From the NCBI GenBank assembly GCA_029379385.1, contig CM055605.1, positions 6,111,001 through 6,175,000 on the forward strand: DNA of 64,000 nucleotides, written 5' to 3'. Positions 26,205 to 38,915 of the stretch are shown in pieces; within the stretch, counting starts at the first letter, position 1; the number at the start of each line of letters is the position of its first letter. The stretch is from Quillaja saponaria. Lineage: Eukaryota; Streptophyta; Magnoliopsida; Fabales; Quillajaceae. A program made the position numbers and the translations under genes. The notes beneath the pieces were generated by a model. It searched no databases and had not been told where the DNA came from. It saw nothing but the letters and a program-made list of their open reading frames with translations.

Positions 26205-29200
26205 ATGAAGATGATAATGGCAACTTGCTCTCGATTTGTTCTCCTTGCTTCATTCCTCATCGCCTTCTCCTTCAACGGTTTTGCCATTACTACTCTTTTG
26301 CCGGACGATGAAGGTAAATTGATATATGTATATATATATTAAATTATTAATTAATGTCAGAGTACCCTACAATCTCTCTTTATCATATATATGTGATTCA
26401 AGATGTGCGGGAGAGATTAGTTTTTAAATGCCAGTGGGCCCCACATGAAATTCATCACTTACAGAAAAGAAAAGAGAAAAGATATTGCGATTTAAGCTTA
26501 ACTGATTTCCATGCATGTGTTTGGATGATTAATTGTATTGATATGCGTGTATAATATATATTGATATCTGTGTGTGTTTATAGTGCAAGCTTTAAAAGAC
26601 ATAGCTAAGACACTTGGGAAGACGAACTGGGACTTCAACATTGATCCATGTAGTAACCAACATCCTTGGGTTTCTGTTTCTGCTAGTCCTGTGAAAGAAA
26701 TTGTGAATAATGTAACATGTGATTGCACTTTTGCCAACGGTGCATGCCATGTTGTTAGCATGTAAGTCTTTCCCTTTCTCTCTCTCCCTCTCTCACCCCC
26801 CCCCCTCCCCTCTCTCTCTAAATTTATGAGTCATGAGAAAAACTCTTCTTGGGTGAGTTTTGGAATCTTGGGTTTAAAAGGCTGAAAGTAGTAGGCCTTG
26901 ATAAGTATTCATGTATCATTCCCCAGCTTCAAAAATCCAGCACACGTGAAAAACTTGATTTTGATTTATTTATTGGGAACTGATATGTGAATTACCAAAA
27001 AATAATGGGTGAACGAAAAGTATATTGGTGGTCCTTTACTACTTAAAAAGGTTGCATTATTGTATATTTTTCTCCAATTTTCGTCCAGCAGGGGTGCATA
27101 TTAGAAAATTTTACCAAAGAGTTATTCAAATTAATAAATAATCATTCGGCCGGTTTGATTTGTTATTTTTGGGTATGATAGGGTGGAAATGGGTAGTTTT
27201 TGTTGAGATGGAGGCTAAGAGTAAAGCTCTATTCAAAAAAGTAAACAAATTGAACTCAACTTATGAAACAAGTTCTAGCAGAATTACTGAGCAGATGAAT
27301 GAGGTTGCCAGTAAGTGAAAGGAGAAACAGATGATGCATGAGGTGGAAAGGGTGAGAAATTGAGAGGAAGGAAAAATAATGTGATTTTTTACTTTTTCTT
27401 TTTCAATAAACAAATAGTGCATCATTTTTATTTATTTTTGACTTTCTCGCAACTCCAACATGTAAAAGGGTTTGCAAAAAACATGATGCTACCACTAAAT
27501 TTTTTTCCCTTTAAATCAAAAGCACCCAAAAGCATCTATCCTCCCATTTTTACTTGTTTTGATTCATTGTTTTTTTTTTTTAATTTCTTGAAAAAAATAG
27601 ATAATAAATAAATATCGTAATTAGATTTCGTTTTTGTAATTTTTGACTATTTCAGTTTTAGTGAAAAATTAACAAAAATAAAGAAATGAATGGAAGTTAT
27701 GGAGTGATTATAGTGTGAAAAGACAATAACAAACAAATTTGCATTTTTTCTCTATGATTATGACTTGCTCGCCCTGCTTGGCTATAGAGCTTTTTAAATT
27801 AAAATTTATGAGTTCAATTTATGGATTAGAGCTTTTTTTAAATTAAAATTTGTGAGTTTAATTGATGTACTCTTTCAAGTAGGTAGCTTTACTATCACCT
27901 CCATCTTTACCAAAATCATCCATTTTCACTCTATTATACCCAAAAATAATAATCTAAACTAAGATTGACCAAATAATTGCTAGTTAATTCGAAAAAACTT
28001 TGAGTGAAGTTTTTTGATATGCCCACATTTGACAAGGAAAAGAATGAAAACTTGACAAAAGGAAACGAGAAATAGCTAAAACTTGAGAAAAAAAAAAAGG
28101 AAAAGGAAAAATAAGTAACTTTTCAATAATGTAAAGGGCCCCACCAATCTATTTTTCTTTTTTTTCTTTTTCTAATTTCTGTCAGAATCTACTTCTCGTA
28201 CCCCGTCAATTTTGAGCTCGTTGACGTATCAGTTTTGCCAATACATGACAGAATGCTCAAAAGACAGTCTCTTCCTGGCACTCTTCCATTGGAATTTGTG
28301 AGGTTGGCTTACCTCCAAAACATGTAAGTACTTCCTTCCCTTCTCGGCTTCTCTTACTCTCACTCACTTTTTTGATTTCCTGATCTCTCTCTGATACAGC
28401 GACCTCGCACGGAACTACCTTAATGGTCCAATTCCTCGAGAATGGGGCTCCATGAACCACCTTGTCAACATGTATCTCGCTCTCCCTCGCTGTTTCAATT
28501 ATGGTTTTTGATAGCTTCTTCTAATGAGTTTTATTGTAGTCTCATTGCTTCGTGAATTAGATTCTAACATGAGCTTGTTATGTTAGTTCGTTTCTTGGGA
28601 ACCGAATATCAGGTTCAATCCCCAAAGAGTTAGCAAATATTACTACCCTCAAGAGTTTGTGAGTTTTAGATTTACGACATTTATTTCTTTTGGTTCCTGG
28701 ATTTTTTTTATTTTTTATTTTTTTGACAAAAAAATAAATCCCTTTTAATGCCTAGGTCTATCGAAGACAATCAATTGTCTGGAAATCTTCCTCTAGAGCT
28801 TGGGACTCTTCCCCAGCTTGAAAGAATGTAAGCCCTTTATTATGTTTAGTTTGTACTTTGTCTTATAGCAGATAGGAATATAATTCTGTGAGCCTCTTGT
28901 TTTTCTAATTATATCTTCTGTAAAATGATTTTGAATCTTTGTTAATTATCAATGGCTGAATAGTTACATTTGTCTTGTTATTAATGTAGGCTTTTGTCCT
29001 CAAACAATTTTACTGGGGAGATACCTTCATCCTTTGAAAGACTTACTACATTAAAGGACTTGTAATCTTATATACTTCCTTCTAACTTTTTTTTAAGCTT
29101 ATTGGTCTCTGAAATTCATAGTAAGTTAGTAACTATCCTCCCCCCCTTTGTCTGCAATGCAGTCGAATAGCTGACACTCGCTTCTCTGGAAAAATACCTG

Positions 29201-32200
29201 ACTTCATCCAGAACTGGACGAATCTCGATAAACTGTGATATATAGCTTTTATTCTTTGTGGTTGTTCAATTGCATGTGATTTATACATCTTCTCTTATTT
29301 CAATCAAAATCCTGTAACAGAGTTATTCAAGCTAGTGGATTGAGTGGGCCAATTCCTTCTGGAATTTCTTTTTTGGTAAAATTAACAGACTTGTAAGTGT
29401 GGTATTCTATTTCGTAGCTACCATATTTTCTTCTCTATTGTTGTTTTTTGTCATCGTTTAAATATGATATGCAGGAGAATCAGTGACTTGAATGGAACTG
29501 ATATGCCTTTTCCACCACTCAATACTATGACAAACTTGAAGACACTGTGAGTTATATTTTTCTTTGTATCGTCTTAGCGAGTGAGTTAATGCTTCTAATT
29601 ATTATTAGGAATTGAGAATTTTTATTATTAATTTAATGCCTTATTAGGACACAATTCTAAGGAAAAGATGCGGTCAAACTTTTTATCCATACAAACCTAT
29701 GTGCTCTTTGATTGTGTATCAGGATATTGAGGAGTTGCAATATAATTGGACCTCTTCCTGATTATCTTAGAACAAAAACTACTCTGAAGATCTTGTAAGT
29801 GCTAATCTATTTCCTTTCCTTGTAAATCTAACATTTCCCTTTTAAAGTGTTTTTAACTAATATTGGAATCTTCTGAAGATAAAATTCTTGCATTGCTTAC
29901 CCAGTACTTTATTTTGGGAGATGTAACTTTCTATTGGGCTACATCAAAAGAATTCACTGCATGGAACATGTAGTAACTGTAGGAACTTCAAACTATATAT
30001 ATATTTGTTCATGCATGTTTGTTAATTTATTTATATTCCTAAAAAATATACAGAGTTTGTGGTGACAGAGCCAGAAGATCTTAATGTTCACACAGATAGG
30101 CAATATGGCAGCATAGATTCCACTTTTTCAGCTCTCATTTCTCAAAAGGAAAAACACTTTCATGAGAAATCAAGAAATGACGTCTTCATTACAAGGGTGG
30201 TTCGATAATTTGAATTGGAGGACAAAAATTCTTAGTCACAATGAACAGAAGTGACTTGAGGTGGCCTGGAGATCAGATTCCGTAATTGGGAGATAACTCA
30301 CTCCACTTGATTCTGAAAGAGCATATCGTTCTTAGCAAAATTGAATAAGCAAAGATTATATAGAGACATTGGGGGCTTCAGAATGTATACATGGGAAAAA
30401 ATGTGTTATCTTTTTCTTCCTTTTTTTCTCCTATATTTTTGGCCTAATGGAAGAAATAGCTTGAGAACATTCATTGTCGTGGTTTATACTTGTTTTATGG
30501 TTTTTTGACATGAAATTTCTGTATGCTTTCTTCTAGTAACCATATTTTATGAAAAAGCTTTCCTTGTTTTTTTTTCACGTTCAATCTTCCCTATTAAACA
30601 TAAGTTCTTTTGCAGAGATATTAGCTTCAACAAATTAAGTGGAGGAATTCCAAGCAACTTCAGCAGCCTAAGAATAGTGGACCACCAGTAAGCAATTATA
30701 TTTTTTGTAGTTAATTTCTATCTGGTGGCTCCCCTACATTTCAAACTTTCTATTAGGCTATGTTAAGTAATCTAACTACCAATCTGTTGTTAAGGTTAGT
30801 CACTAATTAACTTGGCCATGTATAATGCATATTACTCGGTTGAAAGTATGGGTATGAGGTATGAATTGGGCTGGCTATGCTGAATCCAACAAAATATTTG
30901 AAGGGTAAAGTAAGCCAGCTAACCTTTGGAATATAATGTTAAACTATTGCTTAAGACAACCAAGCGAAGCTTTTTACTTGTTACTGGATAACAATGGAAT
31001 GGCAGTGTGGAAAATATGCCTCCTGATGGCTATCTATGTTGCATCTGCTAAGTTTTTCAATACTGGTTTCATTCATTTAAATCTGAGTGTACATCCATTA
31101 GGACTCCATTAAATAATTTCATCCATATTCTTTTATTTAAATTATTGGTGTTCCTCTAATTTATGGATCTTGTGTATTTTTTAAATTTAAGAGTATCATA
31201 TGCAAAATTATGGAAAGAATAAAAGTATTTTATGAAATCAAAATTAAATAATATTAACTTAAATTATCTAAGTGAGGGAAAAGACAAATAGATGTTTGTC
31301 GATCAATGTTGTTAGAGAATTTGTATCATTGAAGGAAAGCATTCATGATGAATGTCTATATTGATTTATTGATGTTGTATATATTTAGATATTTAACGGG
31401 AAACCAGCTAACCGGACCAGTTCCTAATTGGATACTACAAGATGCAGACAGTGTGTGAGTTCTTCTCTTTCTTAAATAGTTAATTCCTACTTATTTGTTA
31501 AGAAAATAAGTTTATCTACTTATGGTGTTTGGTTGAGAATTTATCTGTTCCATTACACAGAATGAAGCCACATGATAAACAAAAGAGAACGGAAAAGAAA
31601 AATATTTGAAAGAAAGAATAAATCTTAAACTAGTACTAGCATATATGAATCAGTGTGTTAACGTTTGTAAAATCATCATGGCCATTTGAATTTATTCTAA
31701 AACTGGCACATATTGCGCATCTTGTTTACAGGGATCTTTCGTACAACAACTTTAACTACTCAAGGACACTAAATTGTCAACTTCGGAGGGTGTAAGGATG
31801 TTTCAAATTATAGTATTTTTTATTTTTCCATTATTAGAAGACGGATGAGCTCTTAACGTTGTCGTATATGCTATAGGAACTTGTTTAATAGCTCTTTGAA
31901 GGATAATAACATGTAAGTTTATAGTTATTCTCTCATATCTCTGTTTCATAATGTTTGTTTTTATGTGTGTGTGCATTTGTCTATGTATTTGAGTTATGAT
32001 ATTGTAGATACTGACTTCTGCAATCTCCATTATCCTCTCAGTGGAATTGTTTCATGTTTGAGGAGCTTCCAATGTCCTAAAAGTAAGTTCAGTATGTCGT
32101 GTAGTTTTATCTAACCATTTCTTTGGCTCTAGAAACTTTTCATTACTAGTTCCAAAAGTTTAATATAGAACTGAAGTATTGGAAGATTATATTTTTCATA

Positions 32201-34175
32201 GAAAAAGAAATTGAAAAAAAAAAAATTTTGGAAGATATTTTTCATTTTGTTGCAGTATAATCGTACGAGTCACTTAGATGTTTGACAACAGTTACAGACT
32301 TGTCCCTATAGCTTTCCTCTTCCTATTTCATTGGATGTTTTATTTTCTTTCTCTTTGTCAATAATTTTGAGATATAAGTATATAAGATACGATTTTGTTA
32401 GTATCATCCAGAAGAGTCAACTAATCAAATCTTATAGGATATATATTTTTTCTCTTAATTTTTGATGTGACAGTTCAATTAATTTTTTTCCATTAATCCT
32501 TACTTCTGAGACTTGGTTAGAATTCAGTTATCATGTATTACAATTATGAATTGACAGTTGAATAAAGTTAACAATAGTTTAATTGAGAGAGAATAATGGA
32601 TGTGTTCACCATAATGCTCTTAATCAATATGTATATGCCACACATTATACAGAAGAAACTTTCATCTTTGCCTTGACTTGTGGAACTCAGTTATTTTATG
32701 TTGAAATTGAAATTGATCATTTAGTATTTCTAATTCTTAGGAGAATAAATAAAATAAATAGTTATATGAATTAGTGGTTAATTATGTGTTTATGAGATTG
32801 TAATGAATTGTGTCAGTGGAAATTTTATCGCTAGTAATGAGTGTTTAATTTTTATTAGTGAGTAAAGTGTTACAAATTAATGAGTTAGCGTTACTAATAT
32901 AAATAAGTTATATTGAGTCTTTAAATATTTGAGTTTACCCCAAATGACCTTACCACTTGTAATGTGTTTGCCGGAAAAAAAATGATACCATAAAAAAAGT
33001 ATTTTGAAGAAAGATTATTATTTTTTTGTTAATTTTGTATTTGTTTGACTTCAAATTTAATACCACAATTCCTTTTTGCTGCATTTGTTTCAGCTTGGTA
33101 CTTTGTTCGTATAAATTGTGGTGGCAAAGAAGTAACTGTTAATGGAAGTAAAACATTTGAAGGAGATACAGATCCTGCTGGACCAGCAAATTTTTTCCAA
33201 AGCAGTACAAATTGGGCATTTAGTAGCACTGGTCATTTCATTGGTGATGACCGCCCCGAAGACTCATACATCTTGACAAATTCATCTAGACTCTCTATAA
33301 ACAATTCCGAACTCTACATGAATGCACGCATTTCTCCCATTTCTCTGACTTATTATGGGTTTTGCCTGGGGAATGGAAACTATACGGTGAACCTCCATTT
33401 TGCAGAGATAATGTTCACTGATGATAAAACATACAGTAGCCTGGGACGGCGTGTTTTTGATATCTATATCCAGGTATTCATTCAGTTGCGTCAGTTTTCA
33501 GCTTGTCTACTAATTATACTAGAGGTTTTGATATCCAATATATAGAGCATAATTTTTTGATTAAATCGTCTAGCAATAACTTCCTCTATCCATCTAAATA
33601 AATACTACTATATTGTTGACTCATGTCTGGACTTAATTTATGAATTTTTTCACTATCATGAAACATTAAGTAATTGGACTGAGATGCTGCAGGGAAAACG
33701 GGAACTGGTGGATTTTAATATTGCATATGAAGCTGAAGGGGTTGGTAAAGAAGTCGTAAAAAGATTCACTGCTGTTGTGACCAATAATACCTTGGAGATT
33801 CGTTTGTATTGGGCTGGAAAAGGGACGACGAGTATCCCAGATGAAGGAGTTTATGGTCCTCTAATATCAGCCATTTCTGTAGATTCCGGTATGTTATATT
33901 CATTTATCCTTTAATATTCTTCTATCAACTAGTCTATAGAAGTCGTCTAATGCTTCAATCTCCTCTGTGCCAACTATGCTACAGACTTTATACCCCCATC
34001 AGAAGGTGGAAATAGTATATCTGCAGGTGGTGTGGTTGCAATTGTGGCCGCAGGAGCATTTGTTGTCATCCTTCTTATGGTTATACTTTGGTGGAGAGGC
34101 TGTCTAGGAATGAAAAGTTCTTTAGAAAGAGGTAATACTGCTGTCAGAATAATCTGCATGCTTGTAGCCTGAATT

Positions 34176-34240
<65 letters not shown>

Positions 34241-36223
34241 AGTGGTGGATGCTATGTGTCTTTGGCTTCTGACAAAGACATTTACTGCATTTGGATGCTG
34301 GACCCAATTATCCTCTTGAATTTTGGGCGTTTGGGGTAAATTTCAAACGAAATTGTTTCAAAGGTATAATTAACATGATTCTTCTCAATGTACAATAAAT
34401 CTCATTTTAATTTGCTTCTCTGGCAGAGCTAAAAGGTTTAGACCTGCAAACTGGTTCGTTTACTTTACGGCAAATTAAAGCAGCCACAAATAACTTTGAT
34501 GTTGCCAATAAAATTGGTGAAGGAGGATTTGGTCCTGTTTACAAGGTACTATTTACAACAAATATTAATTTTCGTTGTACTGTAATTGATCAGTTGTTTG
34601 TAGCTGTCTGTTGCTAAAAGTCTTTTATTTGTGATCTAAAAACACAAAACATTACCTTATGTAATGCAGGGATTTTTTTCGGATGGCACCATAATAGCAG
34701 TCAAGCAACTTTCTTCCAAATCAAAACAAGGAAATCGCGAGTTCATAAATGAGATAGGCTTGATTTCTGCTCTGCAACACCCTCATCTTGTTAAGCTTTA
34801 CGGATGTTGTGTTGAGGGAGATCAGTTGTTACTTGTATATGAGTACATGCAAAATAACAGCCTTGCTCGCGCTTTATTTGGTAAGTCTTTTAGCTTTTAT
34901 GATCAGTTTGGTTTGGTTCTTCTTTTTTCTTGTACAGTCTTTCACTCAGCATATGTATACGTATCTGTATGGTACTGTTTTCCTTTAATTTTTCTTCAAC
35001 AAATAAAGGCCCAGAAGAAAGCCAATTGAAACTGGACTGGCCAACAAGGCACAAGATCTGTGTCGGTATAGCAAGAGGTTTGGCTTATCTCCATGAAGAA
35101 TCAAGATTGAAGATAGTTCACAGGGACATCAAGGCAACTAATGTATTGCTGGATGAAGATCTTAACCCTAAGATATCTGATTTTGGTTTGGCCAAGCTTG
35201 ATGAAGAGGATAATACCCACATAAGCACCCGAATTGCTGGGACTTAGTGAGTTACTTTATTTCAATTTCTTTCTAGGTGGATTTTTTTTCTCTAATACAT
35301 TGAATGTAACGGATTACTTCTTGTTTCTAATCATAATCTGTTAATAGATCAGGCAAAGTAGACATCAATCTTAACATCTTAGTAGAACACCTACGGCTTC
35401 CTTTAGTTAAGTGCAACAAACATATAAACAAATGCACTGTGATTGCTGTATGCATCTTCCACGCTTGTTGTAATCCATGAATATTCCATTATGTAGTGGA
35501 TACATGGCACCGGAGTATGCAATGCATGGCTACTTAACCGACAAAGCAGATGTCTATAGTTTTGGAATTGTTGCCTTGGAAATTGTTAGTGGGAGGAGCA
35601 ACACCACTCACCGATCGAAGGAAGAAAGCTTCTATCTTCTTGATTGGGTAATTAATATTCTCATCCTTTCTTGAATTTATGTTAATGTGATTGTCCTTGG
35701 TCATTTCTATGATCTGGGCTGTGTTTCTTGTTGGTTAAAACTAGATTGCAGAAGTATCCTATCAAATTAGTTCTATACTGTATTTCCTATATATAAACAA
35801 AATTTTCTGCACTTTCTACGCTACTTTTAGGCACGTCTTCTGAAAGAGAAAGGAAGTATATTAGAGCTAGTTGATCCAAGGTTGGGTTCAGATTTGATCA
35901 AAGAGGAAGCAATGGTAATGATCAATGTGGCTCTCTTATGCGCTAATGTCTCTCAAGCTGTTCGTCCAACCATGTCTTCAGTTGTAAGCATGCTTGAAGG
36001 AAACTCAGCCGTTCAAGAGGTGGTTTTGGATACAAGCGAGCTGATGGATGAGAAGAAACTGGAATCAATGCGAAAGTATTACCTACAGAAAGTAGAAAAT
36101 GTTAACGATGAGAATGAGACTCGAAGTTTGACAATAGACGGGCCATGGACCGGTTCATCTACATCTGCTCCGGATCTCTATCCAATCAACCTGGATTCTG
36201 ATTATTGGGAGAAAAGAGTTTAG
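26205..36223 (+). CDS. LRR-VIII-2 malectin receptor-like kinase, copy 3 (intact)
   Basis: Exons: 26205-26313, 26584-26761, 28252-28323, 28400-28471, 28587-28658, 28756-28827, 28990-29061, 29163-29234, 29321-29392, 29475-29546, 29723-29794, 30616-30687, 31389-31454, 31732-31791, 31877-31912, 32042-32082, 33094-33473, 33693-33888, 33985-34131, 34427-34545, 34670-34880, 35009-35246, 35497-35647, 35831-36223. Total 3045 nt, 1014 aa, open throughout. Signal peptide, Cys-rich cap, phase-2 LRR exons, malectin-like domain, transmembrane segment in exon 19 and RD kinase are all present: Gly loop, AVK Lys696, VHRDIK, DFG, APE. From exon 3 onward it is nearly the same as copy 1 (exons 4-8 sit at exactly +27304). 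Exons 1-2 are distinct, with a diverged Cys-cap. Intron 2 is 1490 nt (209 in copy 1) because of a MITE, and intron 19 holds a 62-G run. Its cytoplasmic signalling is likely equivalent to copy 1, with any difference in the N-terminal cap or expression. Confidence 0.93.
27141..27980. mobile_element. Long-TIR MITE (Mutator-like?) in intron 2 of copy 3
   Basis: The left arm (about 27141-27228) and the right arm (about 27885-27980) are inverted repeats. The left contains 'ttatttttgggtatgatag' and 'agatggagg...gtaaagct'; the reverse complement of the right contains 'ttatttttgggtataatag' and 'agatggagg...gtaaagct'. The interior (~650 nt) is AT-rich without a transposase. Arms near 90 nt fit a Mutator-like MITE, but I cannot resolve the target duplication, so the superfamily is uncertain. 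Copies 1 and 5 lack it. Confidence 0.7.
27791..27866 (+). repeat. Short tandem repeat inside the MITE
   Basis: Two units of roughly 40 nt each contain 'ttttaaattaaaattt' followed by a/g, 'tgagtt' and 'aatt'. The edges are approximate. Confidence 0.55.
34178..34239 (+). repeat. 62-nt poly(G) homopolymer, intron 19 of copy 3
   Basis: An uninterrupted run of 62 G on the sense strand sits between 'cctgaatttt' and 'aagtggtggatgc'. The orthologous position in copy 1 has 12 G, in copy 5 24 G, and copy 2 reads 'ttggaggggga'. It lies about 190 nt before the exon 20 acceptor. It could form G-quadruplexes in the pre-mRNA, or its length may be inflated by assembly or polishing error. Confidence 0.9.
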
Positions 36224-38510
36224 ACATACTGTAGAATACAACTTGTCTCAAGTTGTTATCAATATATATATATACATTGCCAAAGTTTGATGTAAATTTT
36301 CTGTTGCTGCTAAAATTCTTGAGGATGCCATTGCAGCATTAAAAGGAATAACTTCAATTGTTTGTTTAGCTTGTCTTGTAAAACCATGTGTCTGGATAAT
36401 TGTTGTTTCTTTTTAATAAGGGTAGAGTCATTATCCATCCTTTCTCTATATTTATACTCTTGTTGTAATTCTTCCGCGCTCGTTCGGTGTATCGTATAAG
36501 GATAACACTATTCAATTGGCTCTTATACAGTATTTGGTAGCAACAAGATAATATAGATTTATATTGTTGACTTTTTCTTATACTATGCTTGATAGTATAA
36601 AATTGTATAATAGAGAGGGGAGGATAAGACAATATTATAATAATTATAAATTTATACAGTCTAATATTTTATATAATCATATATTATATAATCTTATACG
36701 TTGCACTAAATAAGTCATCCGTTTCTTTGCATGTAGAATAGTAATTTGAAAAGTTATTTCATGTTTCTATCTTTGGGCACTGGGCAAAGAGAATGAAAAT
36801 GTTAGCCATACCCTATATAATTAAAGCAAACTTTATCTTTCTATTATTTTATAAAGGGTTGTAAATACGTGCAAGCTACAACTTTCTTTTATGAAAATAG
36901 AGTCAAACTTTATTTCTCAATTAAAGTACAACCTCCCACGTACTTTATATGTATTTCTCCTTTAATTAATTATAATCATTAATTAAATACATTAATTAAT
37001 TTTTATCACCGGCCTTAAACTAAACATACAATTTAAGCAAAATGCTAGTTATTAATCAATCTCTTCTACATTACATGAAATAATATGATTATTACTTCCT
37101 TAAACTAAACATATATGTTCCTTTTAACCAAAAAAATAAAATAAAATAAAATAGAATCATTAACATCATGCATGTATGACCGATGTACTCAATTGTCAGA
37201 TCCCATTTACATGATGATCAAATTATAAAGGATGCCTATAAGATAAAATAAGTTAAATATAATTATTAAAACTTAAAATAATTCAAATTTAGTAATTTAT
37301 TATTAATTAAATATATTCTCGTCATATTAGATACATGTTATCTTTCACTTTTATATCAATAAGTAAAAAATCACATAATATCCAATAGTATTAATTTCAT
37401 ATAATGACTAATTAAATCACATTATTTCTATATGCTATCTTTGGTTTTCATTGAATATGCTATTGTAATTAAAAGGACTGCAACATTTATCTAAAAAAGT
37501 TGACTTAAATGTTAAGAGGAGCGCTGTCGCAATCAAGCTGTGTAATCACCAAGTAAAGTATAATTCCATTGTTGGCCTTTCATCACTATTAAACAAGTGA
37601 GAGTCGCATGAATGACTAATTAAAGGTGAAAGAAATTGCTTTCTAGGTATTAGTTTTAATGAGTGGCCGGCAATATTACAACAAAAAAGTAAAGACAAAA
37701 AGAAGAAGAAGCATTTTTATGTTTTAAAGACGTGTTTTGGAACATACCAAAATAAAACAAGTTCACATTTTTTGTTTTTAATTTAATTTAGTGATCAGGT
37801 GTGTTTAAGTTAATTTTTATATGTATCTTGATTAATTATTTTTTTGATTTGATCAAATGCATATCATATACAATGAGACTAGTTAGAGAATATTAATATT
37901 CTTTTTAAGACACGAAATCGAGAATTGACATTAACTTAATAATTCAAAATAAAATTAATCAAATGTCATAACACATCAAGATAAATTGATCAAATATCAT
38001 ATAAGGATGAAGACTTGGATCCGAAAAGTTACTTTAATTAAAACAAATTGAACTATCAATATAGAGTTGACTTCTTTATTTTGAATCTTCATCTTATTTG
38101 TTTTTAAGTGATAAAATATAATTAGAAGGATTAATAAATATGATAACTTAGTACTACCAACAAAAAAAAGTTAATAATAATAAATAATAAAGGGTGAACC
38201 TTATATTTCTTTGCTAAATGTTTATATAGTTGTCACAAAGAAAAATTTATTCTCACACTAATTAGCGTTTTCAGAAGGAAAAAAAAAAAAACTAGAAAGT
38301 AGAAAAGTTTGATGTTTAAACTAATTTTGATGCATCTCGACATATTTCCGACAATGTGCTGATGATATCATCATTTATATTTATATATTGTTTATAATAC
38401 AAATATAGTGACCTAGTTAGTACTTAATTAAATCAACACTTTCAGACCAAAAAATAAAATAAAATCAACAGTTGAATTGACTTCGCCTCTACGCGTCCTT
38501 GAGTTTTCCC
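36224..38510. other. Intergenic, copy 3 to copy 4
   Basis: No gene is supported. The spacer is collinear with 8816-10850 between copies 1 and 2, with many small differences. It has one extra insertion (36476-36717, MITE candidate) and lacks the 41-nt duplication. AT-rich throughout. Confidence 0.75.
36476..36717. mobile_element. Small MITE candidate (PIF/Harbinger-like?) after copy 3
   Basis: About 242 nt interrupt sequence that is continuous after copies 1 and 5 ('cttccgtttctttgc'). The ends are imperfect inverted repeats: the left has 'gctcgttcggtgtatcgtat' then 'aagg'; the reverse complement of the right has 'acttatttagtgcaacgtat' then 'aag'. A 3-bp TCC may be the target duplication. No coding capacity. 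Confidence 0.5.
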
Positions 38511-38517
38511 TATCCAT

Positions 38518-38524
38518 TATATAT
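38518..38524 (+). promoter_or_regulatory. Candidate TATA box of copy 4
   Basis: 'TATATAT' in the same 'ccattatatatcccta' context as upstream of copy 2, 195 nt before the chosen ATG. Conservation between the two B copies is expected from their recent duplication, so it is only weak evidence of function. Confidence 0.4.
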
Positions 38525-38860
38525 CCCTATGATCTTGTTTTTGTTTGCAATTCTCCAAGAACTACAAACTCTTAAGTCTTATAGCTAGCTTTGCATCATT
38601 CTTGCTTCTCATCCCTACCATGCAACTTCATACACACAGCTACCATATATATAATCACATAGATCATGGATGTCACTCCCCTTTCCCAAGCATTCATAAC
38701 TGCAGTAATTACATGAAGATCATGACTTTCCTTCAACTGCTTTTCCTTTCTTCACTTCTCATCGCCTTCACCGATTTTGCTTTTAGAGCCACTACTACTC
38801 TTTTGCCTGACGTTGAAGGTAGATCAATCAATATATTAATATTAAGGAAATACTCTCTCG

Positions 38861-38912
<52 letters not shown>
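38861..38912 (+). repeat. TA microsatellite, intron 1 of copy 4
   Basis: About 26 TA units directly before 'tcagttagttatatacac'. Copy 2 has only a short interrupted 'atatatataaatatat' at the same site, so this expanded after the duplication. Confidence 0.9.

Positions 38913-38915
<3 letters not shown>

Noticed and set aside
34122..34307. Minus-strand frame with a long proline run
   Set aside because: It is simply the reverse complement of the poly(G) tract; paralogues lack it.
38545..38712. Upstream ATG at 38545 extending copy 4 by 56 residues
   Set aside because: Not conserved in copy 2 and would bury the signal peptide. ATGAAGATC at 38713 is shared by both B copies and gives a normal signal peptide.
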